From: Kutzneria chonburiensis | GTDB taxonomy: Bacteria > Actinomycetota > Actinomycetes > Mycobacteriales > Pseudonocardiaceae | NCBI RefSeq assembly: GCF_028622115.1 | Contig: NZ_CP097263.1 | Span: 6,386,001-6,450,000 of the forward strand | DNA: 64,000 nucleotides | Direction: 5' to 3' | Part shown: one piece after another, positions 10,551-18,932 of the stretch | Position numbering within the stretch: position 1 is the stretch's first letter | Layout of the letters: every line of letters begins with the position of its first letter | Translations under genes and position numbers: made by a program | The notes under the pieces: generated by a model | Told to the model about the DNA's origin: nothing | Databases searched by the model: none | The model's input: the letters and a program-made list of their open reading frames with translations, nothing else

Positions 10551-11338
10551 CGCAGGTTGTGCAGCCGCTGGCCGATCGCGTTCGCGTCGGCCGGCTGCAC
10601 GATCACGCGCTGGCCGCCGTAGTCCTGCTCGTGCAGCATCAGGTAGCGCCCGTCGTCCACGTTGTCGAACCAGCGCAGCACGCCCGAGCGGACCTTGCGG
10701 CCCTGCAGGTCGCGGAACGTCGCGCCCAGCTCGCCCGCGCGCAGGTGCCGGGCCTGGGTCAGCTGCTCCACCGCCTGCCGCTCACGGCTGGCTCGGTCGT
10801 AACCCTGTTGCGAGGCCACCATCACCCCGCCGTCGTAGTCGTCCTGGCGAGGTTGGTTGCGCTGCGCCACCGGCACCGACAACGCCGGATGGTGGCCCGG
10901 CGGCGCCGGCGGGAGCTCCGCCACCACCGCCGGCACCATCGCCTCCGACGGGATGTCGGCCAGCAGCACGTCACCGCCCGTGTGCTCGGTCTCGCCCGGC
11001 AGCTGCACCGCCAGCGTCGCCCGATGGCCCGTGCGGGCCGCGATCGTGCGCACCGGCGACATGCCCTCCGGTTCCAGCGGCAGCCACACCGAGTCCAGCA
11101 CGTAGTCGTTGCGCACCAGGGCCGTCAGCGCGTCCTTGAGCTCAGGGTCCAGGTCGTCGCCCCTGGTCATGCCCATCTGGCGCAGCTCGAACGCCGCCTG
11201 GCGGCGCAGGTGTGAGCGCTCCACGTCGTCCTCGCCGTGCGAGCGGACCTGGAACGGGAAGGGCAGTTCGCCCGCCGCCAGGCCCTCCCACACGAAGTCG
11301 AACTGCAGCGGCGTCAGCCGCCAACGCACCGTCTGCAT
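10547..11338 (-). CDS. ESX secretion-associated protein, EspG family
   Basis: 263-residue cytosolic chaperone-like protein of the EspG family, which in mycobacteria binds the helical tip of PPE proteins and keeps them soluble for type VII secretion. The N-terminal pattern RWRLTPLQFDFVWEGL and the C-terminal block TFRDLQGRKVRSGVLRWFDNVDDGRYLM are typical of the actinobacterial family. It follows the PPE-like gene by 7 bp, as expected for a chaperone-substrate pair. The ESX core (EccB-E, MycP) is not in this window. Confidence 0.88.
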   Translation of the reverse strand: MQTVRWRLTPLQFDFVWEGLAAGELPFPFQVRSHGEDDVERSHLRRQAAFELRQMGMTRGDDLDPELKDALTALVRNDYVLDSVWLPLEPEGMSPVRTIAARTGHRATLAVQLPGETEHTGGDVLLADIPSEAMVPAVVAELPPAPPGHHPALSVPVAQRNQPRQDDYDGGVMVASQQGYDRASRERQAVEQLTQARHLRAGELGATFRDLQGRKVRSGVLRWFDNVDDGRYLMLHEQDYGGQRVIVQPADANAIGQRLHNLR

Positions 11339-11345
11339 CGTGCCG

Positions 11346-12041
11346 TCAGCCGCCGATCACCGGCGGGACCGTCGGCGGCAGATCGCCCACGATGTCGTTC
11401 GCGTTGTCGTCGTTGACCAGGTAGGCGGCGGACTTGTGTTCCTTGTCCTCTTCCTTCTTGCCGCCCCGGCCGCCGGCGCCCATGCCGCCCTGTCCCGCTG
11501 CACCCGCCGCGCCCGGCCTCCCGGCCATGCCGCCGCCGCGCATACCGCCTTCTTCTTCCGCGCCAAAGCCCGCCGCCGCGCCGGCACCCGCCCGCGCGCC
11601 CGAGGTCGCCCCCGAGCCGAAGCCCTTCGCCCCGCCCGCGCCGAAGCCGCCCGCGCCACCGCCCGATCCGTAGCCGCCGCCTCCGCCGCCACCGAAGCCA
11701 CCGGCGCCCGTCGGCGGCATGAAGCCTCCGCCGCCGCCACCCTGACCGCCGCCCCGGCCGCCGCTGCCCGGATATCCCGGCGGGTTCGGCACGTACTGCC
11801 CGTTCCCGTCCTGGCCGATGCCCGGGTAGTTCGTGCTCTGCGTCGTCGTGCCCGTCGGCGGCACCGGCGGCAGCGAGCCGTTCTGATCCGTCAGGATCGG
11901 CTGCTGCTGGTAGCCCGGCGGTTGGTTCAGATGCTGGCCCTGCTGGTTGCTACCCGGGTTGTTCGTGCCGCCCACCTGGTTCGGGTTGTACTTCGTGTGC
12001 CCAACCGGCGGGTGTCCCCCGGCGGCGGCTGCGGCGGCCAC
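11346..12041 (-). CDS. C-terminal half of the PPE-like protein, out of frame with its N-terminal half
   Basis: This frame encodes a Pro/Gly-rich linker with long glycine runs and a conserved-looking tail (KEHKSAAYLVNDDNANDIVGDLPPTVPPVIGG). In related proteins this kind of tail ends a single PPE-like polypeptide. Its apparent first codons lie inside the Pro-rich end of the frame 11927-12811. Adding one base to the C5 run at 12016-12020 (plus strand) joins the two into one product of about 488 residues. It is most likely not an independent gene. Confidence 0.6.
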   Translation of the reverse strand: MAAAAAAGGHPPVGHTKYNPNQVGGTNNPGSNQQGQHLNQPPGYQQQPILTDQNGSLPPVPPTGTTTQSTNYPGIGQDGNGQYVPNPPGYPGSGGRGGGQGGGGGGFMPPTGAGGFGGGGGGGYGSGGGAGGFGAGGAKGFGSGATSGARAGAGAAAGFGAEEEGGMRGGGMAGRPGAAGAAGQGGMGAGGRGGKKEEDKEHKSAAYLVNDDNANDIVGDLPPTVPPVIGG

Positions 12042-12811
12042 TCCGAGATGGGCGGCGGCGGGGGAGGCGGCGGAGGCTGCGTCGGATCCGTCGGCCCGGT
12101 GAACGCCGGCATCGTGTTCGCCGCGTTCATGTAGTTCGGCGAGTACACGCTGCTCATGACCCGAACAGCCTGCTCCTTCGCCTCCTGCTGCTCCTGGTGC
12201 TGCGCATAGGCGCTCGCCCCCGCCCCGAACGGCCCGAACGCGATCCCGCTCACCGCCGCTTTCCCCCAGCTGAAGTCCTTCGGCGGCGGCACGGTGGACT
12301 TGACCTGCTCGGCGGTCGCCGACACCGACTGCGCTTGCGCGCCAGCCGACTGCATCTGGGCGCTGAGATCCTGCCCCCAGCTCACGATTCCCTGCGGGGC
12401 CTGCAATGCCGCGTCACCGGCGGCACCGGTCCAATTGCCGTTCAGCGCGCTGTTGATAGCGCTGTTGAACTTGGTCGTACTCTGCGTCAGAGCCGTGCCG
12501 AGGTCGGCCCACTCCTTGCCGTGGTCGCCGATCGGTCCCGGTTGGAGGCCGTCCGAAATCTGCTTGATCTGGCCGTGGTCCATCGACGCCCAGTTGGTCT
12601 GCTTGGTGATGCCGGCCGGGTCGTATCCGCCGCCGCCCTGCTGCTCGTACTGCTTGGCCTGGTTATTGTACTGGCCGCGCTGCTGGTTCCCCCGCTGGTT
12701 CGCCTGGTTGTACTGCTGCTGGTTGGCGTTGCTCTGCGACGGACCGTCGATTCCCAGCACTGAAGCGCCAGCATCGACTACCGTGTCAAAGGCATCCCCG
12801 AGCCAACTCAT
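11927..12811 (-). CDS. PPE-like/ESX substrate protein, N-terminal part (frameshifted)
   Basis: The first about 260 residues form an all-helical, Gln/Asn-rich protein (MSWLGDAFDTVVDAGAS start). It contains a central WTGAAGDAALQ motif, the W-x-G turn of WXG100/PPE helical hairpins, followed by a polyproline stretch. After GDTRRLG the frame reads through unlike protein, because the real continuation is in the frame 11346-12041. Start: ATG at 12811. It is preceded by the DUF3558 lipoprotein gene and followed by espG, the usual order for this locus type. Probably secreted or surface-exposed in cooperation with EspG. Confidence 0.75.
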   Translation of the reverse strand: MSWLGDAFDTVVDAGASVLGIDGPSQSNANQQQYNQANQRGNQQRGQYNNQAKQYEQQGGGGYDPAGITKQTNWASMDHGQIKQISDGLQPGPIGDHGKEWADLGTALTQSTTKFNSAINSALNGNWTGAAGDAALQAPQGIVSWGQDLSAQMQSAGAQAQSVSATAEQVKSTVPPPKDFSWGKAAVSGIAFGPFGAGASAYAQHQEQQEAKEQAVRVMSSVYSPNYMNAANTMPAFTGPTDPTQPPPPPPPPPISEWPPQPPPGDTRRLGTRSTTRTRWAARTTRVATSRASI

Positions 12812-12826
12812 GTCCCCTCCCCCTAC

Positions 12827-13363
12827 CTACTTCGACAGCCGCGGCTCGACAACCTTCGCGATCTGCAGCGCGTCCCCGCACGGATCCCCCGACTTGTCAC
12901 TGGTGACTGCGACACTTACGGTGCCGGAGCCGACCGCGATGATCTGCGAGCATTCCGTGTTCGACTTGGAAATCTGCACCTGGGCGGCGTCGCGACCGTT
13001 CACGGTGTTCGTCGCGAACTTGACATAGCCGTCCTTGCGACTCACATAGTCCGCGACGGAGTCCTTCGACTTGGTCAGATTGATTCCCCGCGACAGGCTG
13101 TCCGGCGAGCCGAGGAAGCCGCAGCCTTGCTCGTCCGAGGAGTTCAGCGGCTCACCCTTGGTCCGCACCTGGTACTGCTGAAGCTCCTGCGTGGTGAGCA
13201 AGGTGCACGGGTCGAGTTTGTTCAGCGACGCGTCGGCACCGGCATTCGCAGAAGTGCTCGACCCGGTCGGGCTGGGGTCTCCGGACACACCATTATTGCA
13301 GGCGACGAGAAAAAAGCCGGCGACCACAATCAAACCGACCGCGACACGACAAGACTTGGTCAC
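12827..13363 (-). CDS. DUF3558 family lipoprotein
   Basis: 178 residues with a lipoprotein signal peptide (VGLIVVAGFFLVAC; Cys at the lipobox), then a Ser/Thr/Pro linker and a DUF3558-type domain starting LDPCTLLTTQELQQYQV. The paired cysteines of the family are visible (DPC, GCGF, TEC, DPCGD). The function of DUF3558 proteins is unknown; they are exported, membrane-anchored and often sit beside ESX-related genes, as here. The start codon overlaps the stop of the upstream gene (ATGA), which implies translational coupling. Confidence 0.85.
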   Translation of the reverse strand: MTKSCRVAVGLIVVAGFFLVACNNGVSGDPSPTGSSTSANAGADASLNKLDPCTLLTTQELQQYQVRTKGEPLNSSDEQGCGFLGSPDSLSRGINLTKSKDSVADYVSRKDGYVKFATNTVNGRDAAQVQISKSNTECSQIIAVGSGTVSVAVTSDKSGDPCGDALQIAKVVEPRLSK

Positions 13364-13791
13364 ATCTTCCCCTTGAACGCCTGCGCATTAGCCTGATCGG
13401 TCTCATGATACATCTTGCCGGCGGCCTCATACGTTTTGGCCATATTCTCCATGATCTCCGCCGCTTGCCCGAAGAGGTCGTACGCCGAATTCTGGCCACC
13501 CTGCGCCTTTTGCTGAAAAGTGCTACGCAATGACCCTCCTTCGGCGCAATCGCCCATCTTCAGGGTCTGCGCGTGCCGCGCCACCTGCTGGGCCCTCTGC
13601 TGCAGCAGAACGAAGTCGTCCTTCTGGTCGCGGCAAGCCTTGGCGGCGTTGGTGGCGGCGTCCGGGGTGATCGTGACTTGGCCGGAGTCGACGGCGCCCT
13701 TGAGGTTGACGTAGTTCTGCTGCATCGCGGTGATCCCGAGGGCCGCTCCCGCGAAGCCCTCGGCCCCTCCGCCACCGTCCGGCGCCAGCAT
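13360..13791 (-). CDS. Small helical ESX-associated protein
   Basis: 143 residues, mostly helical, with a Gly-rich N terminus (MLAPDGGGGAEGFAGAALG) and no signal peptide. The start is supported by GGGAGGGCAGG just upstream of the ATG at 13791. It is the first gene of a four-gene unit (this gene, DUF3558 lipoprotein, PPE-like protein, EspG), a position often taken by PE/EsxB-like partners of PPE proteins. The assignment as a type VII substrate or partner is from context and length, as the classic WXG motif is absent. Confidence 0.7.
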   Translation of the reverse strand: MLAPDGGGGAEGFAGAALGITAMQQNYVNLKGAVDSGQVTITPDAATNAAKACRDQKDDFVLLQQRAQQVARHAQTLKMGDCAEGGSLRSTFQQKAQGGQNSAYDLFGQAAEIMENMAKTYEAAGKMYHETDQANAQAFKGKM

Positions 13792-13888
13792 GGCCTGCCC
13801 TCCCGCTCGTGTTACTCAACCCAGCACGGTACCTGAGACGGTAGGGCCGAGCGACCGGTTCCGATCAGTCCGTCGGGCCTGTCGGGGA

Positions 13889-15412
13889 TCACCCGAACGG
13901 CCCGACGGAACGGTGCGCGGGAAAGGCGGAATCAGACCTTTGTCGACGTGGCCAAGGTGGATTTCCTGATGCCGTAGGCGAAGTAGACGACAACGCCGAT
14001 GGCCATCCAGATGACGAAACGCACCCAGGTGAAGACGGCCAGGTTGAGCATGAGCCAGAGGCAGGCCAACACGGCGAGGACGGGCACGAGGGGGACGAGG
14101 GGCGTGCGGAAGCCTCGGGGAGGTCGGGGCGGGTGCGGCGGAGGACGATGACACCGAGGGACACCAAGACGAAGGCGAAGAGGGTCCCTACGTTGACCAT
14201 CTCCTCCAAGTCGCCGGAGGGGAAGAAGCCGCCGGCGATGACCACGGCGACGACGACGAGGATGGTGGAACGCACGGGGGTGCCATGGCGGCCGGTCTTG
14301 GCCAGGCCGCGAGGGATGAGGCCGTCACGGGACATGGCGAACAGGACCCGGGTCTGACCGAGCAGTAGGACCATGACGACGGTGGTGAGACCAGCTAGGG
14401 CGCCGATGGCGATGACAGTGGCGGCCCAGTGCACGCCGTTGTCGGCGAAAGCGGTGGCGAGGGTCTTCTTGGTGCCATCGGCCCCGGTGGCGAGCTTGGT
14501 GTACGGCTCCATGCCGGTGACGACCAGGGAAACGGCCACGTACAACACCGTGACGATGCCCAACGAGCCGAGGATGCCTCGGGGGACGTTGCGCTGGGGG
14601 TTGCGGGTCTCCTCCGCTGTGGTGGCGACGATGTCGAAGCCGATGAAGGCGAAGAACAGCACGGACGCGGCGGCCAGCAGGCCGAAGATGCCGAAGGAGC
14701 TGGACTGCCCGCCGGCGATCAACGAGAACAGCGACTGGTTCAGGGAGCCGGAGGACGAAGGCTGCGCGGGCGGCACGAAAGGCGTGTAGTTGGCGGCCTT
14801 GACGTAGCCGATGCCGACGACGATCACCAGCAGCACGACGGCGACCTTGATGGCGGTGATGACCTGGCTGAACCGGGACGACAGCTTGGTGCCGACGGCC
14901 AACAGGGTGCCCAGCACGAGCACGATGAGCACGGTGCCCCAGTCGAAGTCGACGGGGCCGAGGGCCACGATGGTCGGCACGTCAAGACCGAACAGCCCGA
15001 GCACCTGGGACAGGTAGGCGGACCAGCCCTTGGCCACGACGGCGGCGGCCAGGGCGAACTCGAGCACGAGGTCCCAGCCGATGATCCACGCCACGAACTC
15101 GCCGAAGGTGGCGTACGAGAACGTGTACGCGGACCCGGCCACCGGCACGGTCGAGGCGAACTCGGCGTAGCACAGGGCGGCCAGCCCGCACGCGATGGCG
15201 GCGATGATGAACGAGATCACCACGGACGGCCCGGCGACGTTGCCGGCGGTGCTGGCGGTCACGGTGAAGATGCCGGCACCGATCACCACGGCCACACCGA
15301 ACACGGTCAGGTCCCACGCGGTGAGATCCTTGCGGAGCTTGGTGTCCGGCTCGTCGGTGTCGGCGATCGACTGCTCGATCGACTTGGTGCGAAACAGCCC
15401 GCTGCCAGCCAT
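13889..15412 (-). CDS. Amino-acid permease, APC superfamily (C terminus frameshifted)
   Basis: Inner-membrane amino-acid transporter, probably for cationic amino acids (equivalent position to Rv3253c). About twelve spans are visible, with the family motif VVIGAGIFTVTAS in span 1 and FFAFIGFDIVATTAEETRNPQRN mid-protein. After RRTRPDLP the frame degenerates into non-membrane sequence. One extra base in the C4 run at 14117-14120 restores GFRTPLVPLVPVL and a final span, ending at 13932 with KSTLATSTKV. The true end is therefore probably 13932. The start ATG at 15412 fits the family. Confidence 0.88.
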   Translation of the reverse strand: MAGSGLFRTKSIEQSIADTDEPDTKLRKDLTAWDLTVFGVAVVIGAGIFTVTASTAGNVAGPSVVISFIIAAIACGLAALCYAEFASTVPVAGSAYTFSYATFGEFVAWIIGWDLVLEFALAAAVVAKGWSAYLSQVLGLFGLDVPTIVALGPVDFDWGTVLIVLVLGTLLAVGTKLSSRFSQVITAIKVAVVLLVIVVGIGYVKAANYTPFVPPAQPSSSGSLNQSLFSLIAGGQSSSFGIFGLLAAASVLFFAFIGFDIVATTAEETRNPQRNVPRGILGSLGIVTVLYVAVSLVVTGMEPYTKLATGADGTKKTLATAFADNGVHWAATVIAIGALAGLTTVVMVLLLGQTRVLFAMSRDGLIPRGLAKTGRHGTPVRSTILVVVAVVIAGGFFPSGDLEEMVNVGTLFAFVLVSLGVIVLRRTRPDLPEASARPSSPSCPSSPCWPASGSCSTWPSSPGCVSSSGWPSALSSTSPTASGNPPWPRRQRSDSAFPAHRSVGPFG

Positions 15413-15447
15413 GCACTCTCCCCAGACGCCGATGTCGGGAACCGACC

Positions 15448-16362
15448 TTACCGAGCAGTCCTATCGAGATCGGGCTCCAGGTAGATCAGACGGGCCGCCG
15501 GGACCGCGGATCGCACCCGAACCTCCGCATCGTCGATGGACCGGGCGACCTCGGCGACGGTCGCGGTGCCGGAGAAGGCGATCTTGGCGGCGACCAGGAT
15601 CTCCTCCGGACCGAGGTACTGGGTGCGGATGTGGATCACCCGCTCCACGTTGCCGCCCTCCAGCTCCCGCACGATCGTGCGCAGCAGCTCCGGCGAGGCC
15701 CCCTCGCCGATCAGCAGGCTCTTCATCTCGATGATCAACACGACGGCGATGAGCCCGAGCAGCGCGCCGATGGCGACGGTGGCGATGCCGTCCCACACCG
15801 GGTTGCCGGTCACCAGCGACAGCACCACGCCGGACAGGGCGAACACCAGGCCGAACAGGGCGCCGGTGTCCTCGAGCAGCACGATGGGCAGCTCGGGCAC
15901 CTTGGCCTGCCGGATGAACTGCCACCAGCTGGCACTGCCGCGCAGCTCCCGCGACTCGGCCATGGCGGTGCGGAAGCTGTAGCCCTCCAGCAGCACCGCG
16001 AGCCCCAGAATGATCACCGCCACGAACGGCGCTTCGAGCGGCTCGGGCGCCTCGACCTTGTGGACGCCTTCGTAGATGGCGAACAGGGCGCCGAGCGTGA
16101 ACAGCAGCAGCGCCACGACGAACGAGTAGAAGTACCGGTCACGGCCGTAGCCGAACGGGTGCTCGGCGTCGGCCTTGCGCTGGGAAGTGCGCTTGCCGAG
16201 CAGCAGCAGCCCCTGGTTGGCGGTGTCGGCGACCGAGTGCACGCCCTCGGCGAGCATCGACGACGACCCCGTCACGGCGAATCCGACGAACTTCGCGACC
16301 GCGATGCCGGCGTTGGCGCTCAGCGCGGCGACAATGGCTTTGGTACCGCCCCCTGCTGACAT
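15448..16362 (-). CDS. Cation diffusion facilitator (CDF) family transporter
   Basis: 304-residue inner-membrane divalent-cation/proton antiporter, probably exporting Zn or a similar metal. Features: SSSMLAEGVHSVADTANQ with the metal-binding H-x3-D of span 2, AEHPFGYGRDRYFYS after it, a second acidic/His site in the later spans, and a C-terminal cytoplasmic domain with LIYLEPDLDR. The metal cannot be told from the sequence. It lies just downstream of manA on the same strand (11 bp), so it may be part of that operon. Confidence 0.92.
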   Translation of the reverse strand: MSAGGGTKAIVAALSANAGIAVAKFVGFAVTGSSSMLAEGVHSVADTANQGLLLLGKRTSQRKADAEHPFGYGRDRYFYSFVVALLLFTLGALFAIYEGVHKVEAPEPLEAPFVAVIILGLAVLLEGYSFRTAMAESRELRGSASWWQFIRQAKVPELPIVLLEDTGALFGLVFALSGVVLSLVTGNPVWDGIATVAIGALLGLIAVVLIIEMKSLLIGEGASPELLRTIVRELEGGNVERVIHIRTQYLGPEEILVAAKIAFSGTATVAEVARSIDDAEVRVRSAVPAARLIYLEPDLDRTAR

Positions 16363-16373
16363 GGGACAAAACC

Positions 16374-17606
16374 CTAGTTGTTGGGCAAATCAACCCCGGC
16401 AGTGGCCCGGAACACCGCGGCCGGCGCGCTCGTCGGCACGACCTCGACGGCCGGGTCGGCGGCGGCCAGCCAGGCCGACTCGCCGCGCGTCAGCGGCAGC
16501 TCGACGCCGTCGTCACGGCGCAGCGTGACCGCCCCGTCGATGCAGATCAGCACCTGCGGCCCGGCGTGGTCGATCCGGACCGGGCGGCCGGCCGAGTCCC
16601 ACGCCAACCGGGACAGCTCGAACTCGGCCGCCGGCGTCGGGTAGACGAAGTTGTGCGGGGCGACCTCGTCGCCACGCTGCACCGGCATCTGTCCGTACGA
16701 GAAGTCCAGCACCCGCAGCAGTTCCGGCACGTCCACGTGCTTGGGGGTGAGCCCACAGCGCAGCACGTTGTCGGAGTTGGCCAGGATCTCGATGCCGGTC
16801 CCGCGCAGGTAGGCGTGCGGGTTGCCGGCCGGCAGGAAGATCGCCTCGCCGGGCTTGAGCACGATCCGGTTGAGCAGCACGGCGGCCAGCACACCGGCGT
16901 CGCCCGGGTAGGCCTCGCCCAGCTCGAGCACGGTCCGGCACTCCAGGTCGAACTCGCCGCGGTCCTTGACCTGCCGCACGCACGAGTCCAGCAGCTGCGG
17001 CAGCAGCTGGCTCAGGGCCTGCTGGGGCAGCGTGATCCACGTGGTGAACAGCGCGCGCAGGCCGTCGGCGTCGGGCTGGCCGGCCAACAGTTCGGTGTAG
17101 TGGGCCAGCCCCGGTGCGTCCAGGCCGCGCAGCAGCCGGACGGTGCGTTCCGGCGAGGCGAAGCCGGCCAGCGCGTGGAACTCGGTCAGCGCGCAGATCA
17201 GCTCGGGCTTGGCCGTCGGGTCCGGGTAGTTGCGGTTCTTGGCGTCCCGCGGGATGCCGGCCGCCTCTTCACGGGCGTAGCCAGCGGCGGCCTGCTCGGC
17301 CGACGGGTGGGCCTGCAGGCTCAGCGGCTCGTCGGCGGCCAGCACCTTGAGCAGGAACGGCAGCCGACCGCCCCAGCGCGCGGCCAGCGCCGGCCCGAGC
17401 TGGCCGTCCGGGTCGGCGGCGAGCACGTCGAGCAGGGAGCGCTCGTCACCGTCGGGCTCGACCAGGTGTGACGGGCCGCCGGGATGCGCCCCCATCCACA
17501 GCTCGGCCTCGGGGTGCGGCGCCGGCACGGGCTTGCCGAGCAGCTCGGCGATCGCGGTGCGCGAGCCCCATGCGTAGGGACGCACCGCGTTGTGCAGCAA
17601 CTCCAC
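16374..17606 (-). CDS. manA: Mannose-6-phosphate isomerase, class I
   Basis: Zinc enzyme interconverting fructose-6-phosphate and mannose-6-phosphate, the entry to GDP-mannose. The 410-residue length is typical of class I. Zinc-site motifs are in order: LSLQAHPSAEQA, ELICALTEFHALAGF, and LPAGNPHAYLRGTGIEI in the C-terminal cupin half. It lies 14 bp downstream of the SIS-like gene and belongs to the minus-strand run Trm112 - SIS-like protein - manA - CDF, with manB just upstream. This matches the mycobacterial gene order. Confidence 0.95.
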   Translation of the reverse strand: MELLHNAVRPYAWGSRTAIAELLGKPVPAPHPEAELWMGAHPGGPSHLVEPDGDERSLLDVLAADPDGQLGPALAARWGGRLPFLLKVLAADEPLSLQAHPSAEQAAAGYAREEAAGIPRDAKNRNYPDPTAKPELICALTEFHALAGFASPERTVRLLRGLDAPGLAHYTELLAGQPDADGLRALFTTWITLPQQALSQLLPQLLDSCVRQVKDRGEFDLECRTVLELGEAYPGDAGVLAAVLLNRIVLKPGEAIFLPAGNPHAYLRGTGIEILANSDNVLRCGLTPKHVDVPELLRVLDFSYGQMPVQRGDEVAPHNFVYPTPAAEFELSRLAWDSAGRPVRIDHAGPQVLICIDGAVTLRRDDGVELPLTRGESAWLAAADPAVEVVPTSAPAAVFRATAGVDLPNN

Positions 17607-17620
17607 TCGTCGTCACTCCC

Positions 17621-18697
17621 TCACACGGCGGCCGGGGCGAAGTAGCCGGGACCGCCGATGGTGCCGGCCGCGAGCCCCAGGTAGAGGGCGGCCAGCTCGA
17701 AACGCAGGGCAAGCACAGCGGCGCAGGTGGCGTCGCCACCGGTGACCTCGTCGAGCCGGATCACGTCGGCGCCGGCGAGGGTCGCCTCGGCCGCGCGGCG
17801 GGTCGCCTCGGCGGCGTCGCCACGCGACACGGACAGCAGCAGCACCCGGGGCTGGGTGAGCTGCTCGTCATCGGGGTCGGCGAACAGGTCGCCGCCGGAA
17901 CTGGACTGCACGGCGGCGCGGTGCAGCGCCGCGCGGCCGATGGCCTGCTGGTAGCCGGCCACGTCGCTGACCACGCCGGCGTGGCTGGCCAGCACGAACG
18001 CGGCGTGCCACGCGACGGCGGTGGCGGCCTGGTCCAGGCCCCACAGCAGCGGCGTGCGGTCGGCCACGCGCAGCGCGAGGCTCTTGGCCGGGTTGACGAA
18101 CGACTCGTGCATCGGGTGGTCGCGCTCGGCCTCGCGGTCGAGCTCGTCGGCCAGCTCGGCGATGTCGGTACGCAGCAGCCCCAGCGCCCCCACGACGACC
18201 AGACCCGCGGTCAGCGCCCGCGCGAAGCCGAAGCCGGTCGGCACCGGGATCCGTGGCGGCAGCAGCAGACCGCGACCGGCGGCCGCGGCGGCCACCGGGC
18301 CGTCCGGCGGCGCCGTCACGATCACGCGCGCGCCGCGCCGGGTGGCCCGGTCCAGGGACTCGGCCAGCACGACGTCACCCGGGTCGTCGGTGTGCGCGAT
18401 GACCAGGTCGAGGGCGCCGATCCAGCTCGGCACCGCCTCGGCCAGCACCACCGGCACCGGGCACGCCGTGGTCAGCAGCGCGGCCAGCAGCTGCGACGCG
18501 GCCACGCCGATGCCGGGCCGGGTGACCAGCACCAGGGCTCGCGGCCGGTCCTCGGCGAGCCGCTCGACGCCCGCCTCCTCGGCGGACTCGGCCACCGCGC
18601 GCACCTGCGCACCGGCCATCGCCGCCGCGCGCAGCAGCCCGGCGGTGTCGGTGTCGGCCAGCCGGGACGGGTCGTCGAGCAGGGTGTCGTCGAGCAC
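17621..18697 (-). CDS. SIS-domain-like protein (phosphosugar isomerase fold), Rv3256c-type
   Basis: 358 residues, cytosolic, between Trm112 and manA in the position of mycobacterial Rv3256c/TobH-like proteins. An alpha/beta sugar-isomerase-like fold is suggested by alternating hydrophobic strands with RPRALVLVTRPGIGVAAS and DLVIAHTDDPGDVVLAES. The activity is unproven; a role with mannose phosphates is inferred from the neighbours. Start GTG at 18697 directly follows the stop of the Trm112 gene (one base between), implying coupled translation. Confidence 0.75.
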   Translation of the reverse strand: MLDDTLLDDPSRLADTDTAGLLRAAAMAGAQVRAVAESAEEAGVERLAEDRPRALVLVTRPGIGVAASQLLAALLTTACPVPVVLAEAVPSWIGALDLVIAHTDDPGDVVLAESLDRATRRGARVIVTAPPDGPVAAAAAGRGLLLPPRIPVPTGFGFARALTAGLVVVGALGLLRTDIAELADELDREAERDHPMHESFVNPAKSLALRVADRTPLLWGLDQAATAVAWHAAFVLASHAGVVSDVAGYQQAIGRAALHRAAVQSSSGGDLFADPDDEQLTQPRVLLLSVSRGDAAEATRRAAEATLAGADVIRLDEVTGGDATCAAVLALRFELAALYLGLAAGTIGGPGYFAPAAV

Positions 18698-18698
18698 G

Positions 18699-18905
18699 TC
18701 AGCCCACCTGGCCGCCCGCCGGCGGCACCGCCTCGTCCAGCAACAGCACCGGGATGCCGTCCTGGACGGGGTAGCCGCGGCCGCACTCGGTGCAGGTCAG
18801 CATGTCCGCGTCGGCGTCGTCCGGGGTGCCGGGGCGCAGCGGCGCGTGGTCGGGCGACGGGCAGCGCAGGATCTCCAGCAGCTGCGGGTCGAGCTGGACG
18901 GCCAT
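18699..18905 (-). CDS. Trm112 family protein
   Basis: 68-residue zinc-ribbon-like protein. LDPQLLEILRCPSPDHAPL and LTCTECGRGYPVQDGIPVLL are the signature halves of Trm112/UPF0434, with Cys at CP and CTEC. In bacteria the role is not well established; eukaryotic and archaeal homologues activate methyltransferases. It is placed between manB and the SIS-like gene in the same order as in mycobacteria. Confidence 0.93.
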   Translation of the reverse strand: MAVQLDPQLLEILRCPSPDHAPLRPGTPDDADADMLTCTECGRGYPVQDGIPVLLLDEAVPPAGGQVG

Positions 18906-18932
18906 CGGGGTTCCTCCCTAGCGAAGCAAGTC

